A DNA stretch of 64,000 nucleotides from Halopenitus sp041821145 (GTDB taxonomy: Archaea > Halobacteriota > Halobacteria > Halobacteriales > Haloferacaceae): NCBI RefSeq assembly GCF_041821145.1, contig NZ_JBGUBC010000004.1:1-64000 (forward strand), read 5' to 3'. The position numbers and the translations under genes were made by a program. The notes under the pieces were generated by a model. The model worked only from the letters and a program-made list of their open reading frames with translations. It made no database searches and had not been told where the DNA came from. Positions 61,788-64,000 of this stretch are shown here, piece after piece. How positions within the stretch are numbered: the first letter of the stretch is position 1; each line of letters starts with the position of its first letter.

Positions 61788-63023
61788 TTATTCCGGATCG
61801 AATAACGTCTCGCCTTCGACCATGTGCTCTTCGACCGCATCGAGGTTCAGCGTCAGCCCGAGTCCTGGTTTCTCCGGAATCGCCATGCGTCCATTCTCGA
61901 TGAGATCGTCCTCCTCGACGAGATCCTCCCACCAGCCGAGTTGGTAGCTGTGGAATTCGACGGCGAGGGAGTTGGGGATGGCCGCCGCGACTTGTGCGCT
62001 TGCCATGGTCGCGATCGGCGACGAGACGTTATGCATCGCGATCGGCGTGTAATATATGTCAGCAAGTGTGGCGATCTTCCGGGTTTCACGCATTCCTCCG
62101 ACCTTCGGGAGGTCCGGCGCGAGGATGTCGACGGCCTGGTCCTCGATGAGTTGACGTTGGCCGTGGGTCCGGTAGACGTTCTCGCCGACCGTAACCGGCG
62201 TCGTCGAGGACTGCGTGACCTCGCGCTGGACGTCGCGATTCTCCGGCGGAACGGGGTCCTCGATCCACCAGACGTCGTACTCCTCAACGGCCTCCAACAG
62301 CTGTTTCGCGCTTGCGGGCGTATACGACCAGTGACAGTCGAAGGCAACGTCGGCACGGTCGCCGACGGTTTCACAGACCTGCCGGACGATTTCGGCCTTA
62401 TGTTCGATTTCGGGGCCGCGCATGTGGCGGTTGGCGCGGTCGATCTCGTGGCCGGAAGGCACGTCGAGATCGAACTTGAGAGCGTCATAGCCGAGTTCCG
62501 AAACCACGCGTTCGGCCTCCGCGGCGTTGGATTCCGGCTCGGATTCATCACCTGCGTGACAGTCACAGTAGACACGGACCTCGTCTCGATATTTCCCGCC
62601 GAGCAGCTGATACGCCGGGATATCGAGGAGTTTTCCGGCAAGGTCATGGAGGCCGATCTCGATGCCGGAGATCGCGGAGACCACTTTCCCCGATATCGAT
62701 CCCTCGCCGGACATCTTCTGGATCAGGTGTTCGTATAGTCGGTCGATGTCAAGCGGATTTTCGCCGATGAGAAACGGAGCCATTCGGTCGATGATCTCCG
62801 CATCGCCGCCACCCCAGTACGCCTCTCCCGTTCCAACGATGCCCGCATCCGTATAGATCCGAACGAGGATCCACGGATAGTTGCCATCGACCATCGTCGT
62901 TTGAACGTCGGTGATCTCGACGTCTCGCGCTCCGCGATCGGCCGACAGTCCCATCGTGTCCGACGACAGGTCCCGCATCGTGTATTTCAAGTTCGGATCG
63001 TGGAGTTCTCGATAGTCCGTCAT
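61788..63023 (-). CDS. xacD: D-xylonate dehydratase (enolase superfamily)
   Basis: Dehydrates xylonate to 2-keto-3-deoxy-xylonate in the haloarchaeal Weimberg-like pathway. The 411 residues start MTDYRELHDPNLKYTMRDL; a TATA box (CATATAATT on the minus strand, 63044-63052) lies about 26 nt upstream, confirming this start and a leaderless mRNA. Landmarks: GTGEAYWGGGDAEIIDRM, KFDLDVPSGHEIDRANRHM, DVAFDCHWSY, WWIEDPVPPENRDVQ and APDLPKVGGMRETRKIA. It is close to the Haloferax enzyme that I recall. It is a solo gene, separated from the other sugar-acid genes in the window. Confidence 0.88.
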   Translation of the reverse strand: MTDYRELHDPNLKYTMRDLSSDTMGLSADRGARDVEITDVQTTMVDGNYPWILVRIYTDAGIVGTGEAYWGGGDAEIIDRMAPFLIGENPLDIDRLYEHLIQKMSGEGSISGKVVSAISGIEIGLHDLAGKLLDIPAYQLLGGKYRDEVRVYCDCHAGDESEPESNAAEAERVVSELGYDALKFDLDVPSGHEIDRANRHMRGPEIEHKAEIVRQVCETVGDRADVAFDCHWSYTPASAKQLLEAVEEYDVWWIEDPVPPENRDVQREVTQSSTTPVTVGENVYRTHGQRQLIEDQAVDILAPDLPKVGGMRETRKIATLADIYYTPIAMHNVSSPIATMASAQVAAAIPNSLAVEFHSYQLGWWEDLVEEDDLIENGRMAIPEKPGLGLTLNLDAVEEHMVEGETLFDPE

Positions 63024-63043
63024 ACGACCCATTATTTGTGACG

Positions 63044-63052
63044 AATTATATG
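63044..63052 (-). promoter_or_regulatory. TATA box of the xylonate dehydratase gene
   Basis: CATATAATT on the minus strand, centred about 25 nt upstream of the ATG at 63023; it decides the start and implies a leaderless transcript. Confidence 0.55.
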
Positions 63053-63107
63053 ATACTTCGCATCTCTCCGTCATCCCACCCCTGTCCGGATCCCCGGTTT
63101 GCGATCC

Positions 63108-64000
63108 TCACTCCCTCCGCGAGGTGGCCGTCCCGATCGACTCCGATTTCGATCCACCCAGCGTCCAACCGGCGGCCGCCGTGGCGAGCACGGTGGCTGC
63201 GAGGAGGACTCGATTGGTGGTCTCCCAGAATCCGGGATAGACGACCAGATCCCGCCCGAGAAGTAGCGTGACGAAAAGCGACGCGATCGCGATCATCGAC
63301 AGCACGCGAACGCGCCGGACGTCCCGGTCGGCAAGCGCCGACGTGGGCACTCGCACGATCACGGCGAGCAGCCCGAGGAACCCGACAAGCGAGCAGAGAT
63401 AGAAGGCGGCCTGTGCCCCCGGCGAGTAGGTCACGAGCGGGACCGCCCGCGAGAAGACCGCCCCGAGGAGGACGCCGCCAAGTCCGCCGACGAGCGTACG
63501 CTGAAGCGCTCGCGGGGAGGTAGGGTCCGGTTTCCCCTCGTCGCCCTTCCCGAACAGCACCACCCCGAGTAGGGTGACGATCGTCAACGCGACGACGAGG
63601 TGGGCCGCGTGCGTGGAGACGGTGTAGCCGCCGGGAACCAGCCCGCCGATCGTCACCGTCACCGCGCCAACAAGGATCTGGATGGGGAGGATGATGACGG
63701 TGAGCGTGGCGGCGATCCGCGTCCGGTGCGATCGGTTACCCAGCCACGCCCAGGCGGCGGTGCCGATGATCAGAAAGCCGGTCACCATCGCCCACACGCG
63801 ATGGAACCACTCGATGAAGTCCGGATTGAGCGTGAGCGTCGGGATGAGTTGGTCCGAACAGAGCGGCCACTGTGCCTGACAGGCCAGCCCGGAGCCGGTT
63901 CCGGAAGTGTAGACGCCGAGCGCGACGAGGATCGTTGTCATCGCCGTCGTCACGGCGGCATACCGTCGGAAGGTGAACCAGGGCGGCCACGACGGATACC
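63108..64000 (-). CDS. ctaA: Heme A synthase (CtaA/Cox15), partial at the window edge
   Basis: Membrane enzyme that oxidises heme O to heme A for terminal oxidases. The minus-strand frame stays open to base 64000 without a stop, so the N-terminus lies outside the window; the visible upstream part reads PPWFTFRRYAA. Landmarks: GVYTSGTGSGLACQAQWPLCS, EWFHRVWAMVTGFL (heme-ligand His), LVGAVTVTIGGLVPGGYTVSTHAAHLVVA. About eight membrane helices are seen. A GTG at 63953 could start a shorter protein but would cut a membrane segment. Confidence 0.88.
   Translation of the reverse strand, partial: YPSWPPWFTFRRYAAVTTAMTTILVALGVYTSGTGSGLACQAQWPLCSDQLIPTLTLNPDFIEWFHRVWAMVTGFLIIGTAAWAWLGNRSHRTRIAATLTVIILPIQILVGAVTVTIGGLVPGGYTVSTHAAHLVVALTIVTLLGVVLFGKGDEGKPDPTSPRALQRTLVGGLGGVLLGAVFSRAVPLVTYSPGAQAAFYLCSLVGFLGLLAVIVRVPTSALADRDVRRVRVLSMIAIASLFVTLLLGRDLVVYPGFWETTNRVLLAATVLATAAAGWTLGGSKSESIGTATSRRE

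Overview
The window is chromosomal DNA of a halophilic archaeon (class Halobacteria). The evidence is: high-GC DNA coding for strongly acidic proteins; archaeal information-processing genes (radA, two-subunit replicative polymerase large chain polC/DP2, rfcL, archaeal-type pheST, valS and glyS); TATA boxes about 25-30 nt upstream of many start codons, implying leaderless mRNAs; and a Tat-type lipoprotein signal on a solute-binding protein. Genes are dense on both strands and I found no rRNA, tRNA or CRISPR array. The last gene (ctaA) runs off the right edge.

The left third is a nitrogen/urea region. An ammonium transporter carrying its own PII (GlnK-type) regulator as a C-terminal domain (0.1-1.8 kb) is followed by radA, hisB with an HTH-ACT protein, and hisA. 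Then comes a complete urease operon, ureBCAGDEF, read leftward with overlapping start and stop codons (5.3-10.75 kb). Upstream of it is a nickel ECF transporter (CbiM/NikM, PDGLE protein, CbiQ, CbiO), divergent from nikR, with a candidate NikR operator over the transporter promoter. Rightward follows a urea-type ABC importer, urtABCDE (14.5-19.5 kb). Together these genes can import urea, supply Ni2+, hydrolyse urea and take up and sense ammonium. A relic of a TnpB-type (IS200/IS605 family) element abuts the 3' end of urtE.

The middle holds pheS-pheT, preceded by a probable leaderless 24-codon Phe-rich leader ORF with downstream hairpins, then valS, an acetamidase/formamidase, pyrD, a cupin, two small-protein/HTH genes, thrC, serA, thpR, a TPR protein with a DUF424 protein, and a ModE-like regulator with a palindromic operator. 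proC-proB-proA form an operon followed by an APC transporter plus universal stress protein pair. An IclR regulator with an HpaI-type aldolase, a xylose-dehydrogenase-like oxidoreductase and an enolase-superfamily dehydratase looks like a sugar-acid catabolic island flanked by AT-rich gene-poor gaps.

The right third has a PPC/DUF296 protein, polC interrupted by a 202-residue mini-intein, a frameshifted zinc-ribbon pseudogene, a ketopantoate reductase, a CBS protein with glyS and a dolichol-kinase-like protein, a malic enzyme/phosphotransacetylase-like fusion, rfcL, a xylonate dehydratase (XacD type) and the 5'-truncated ctaA.

The observations most worth following are the pheST leader ORF, the TnpB relic with stacked hairpins ending at urtE, the Amt-PII fusion, the nik operator and tandem repeats, the CbiO lacking its switch histidine, and the compositionally mosaic polC mini-intein.
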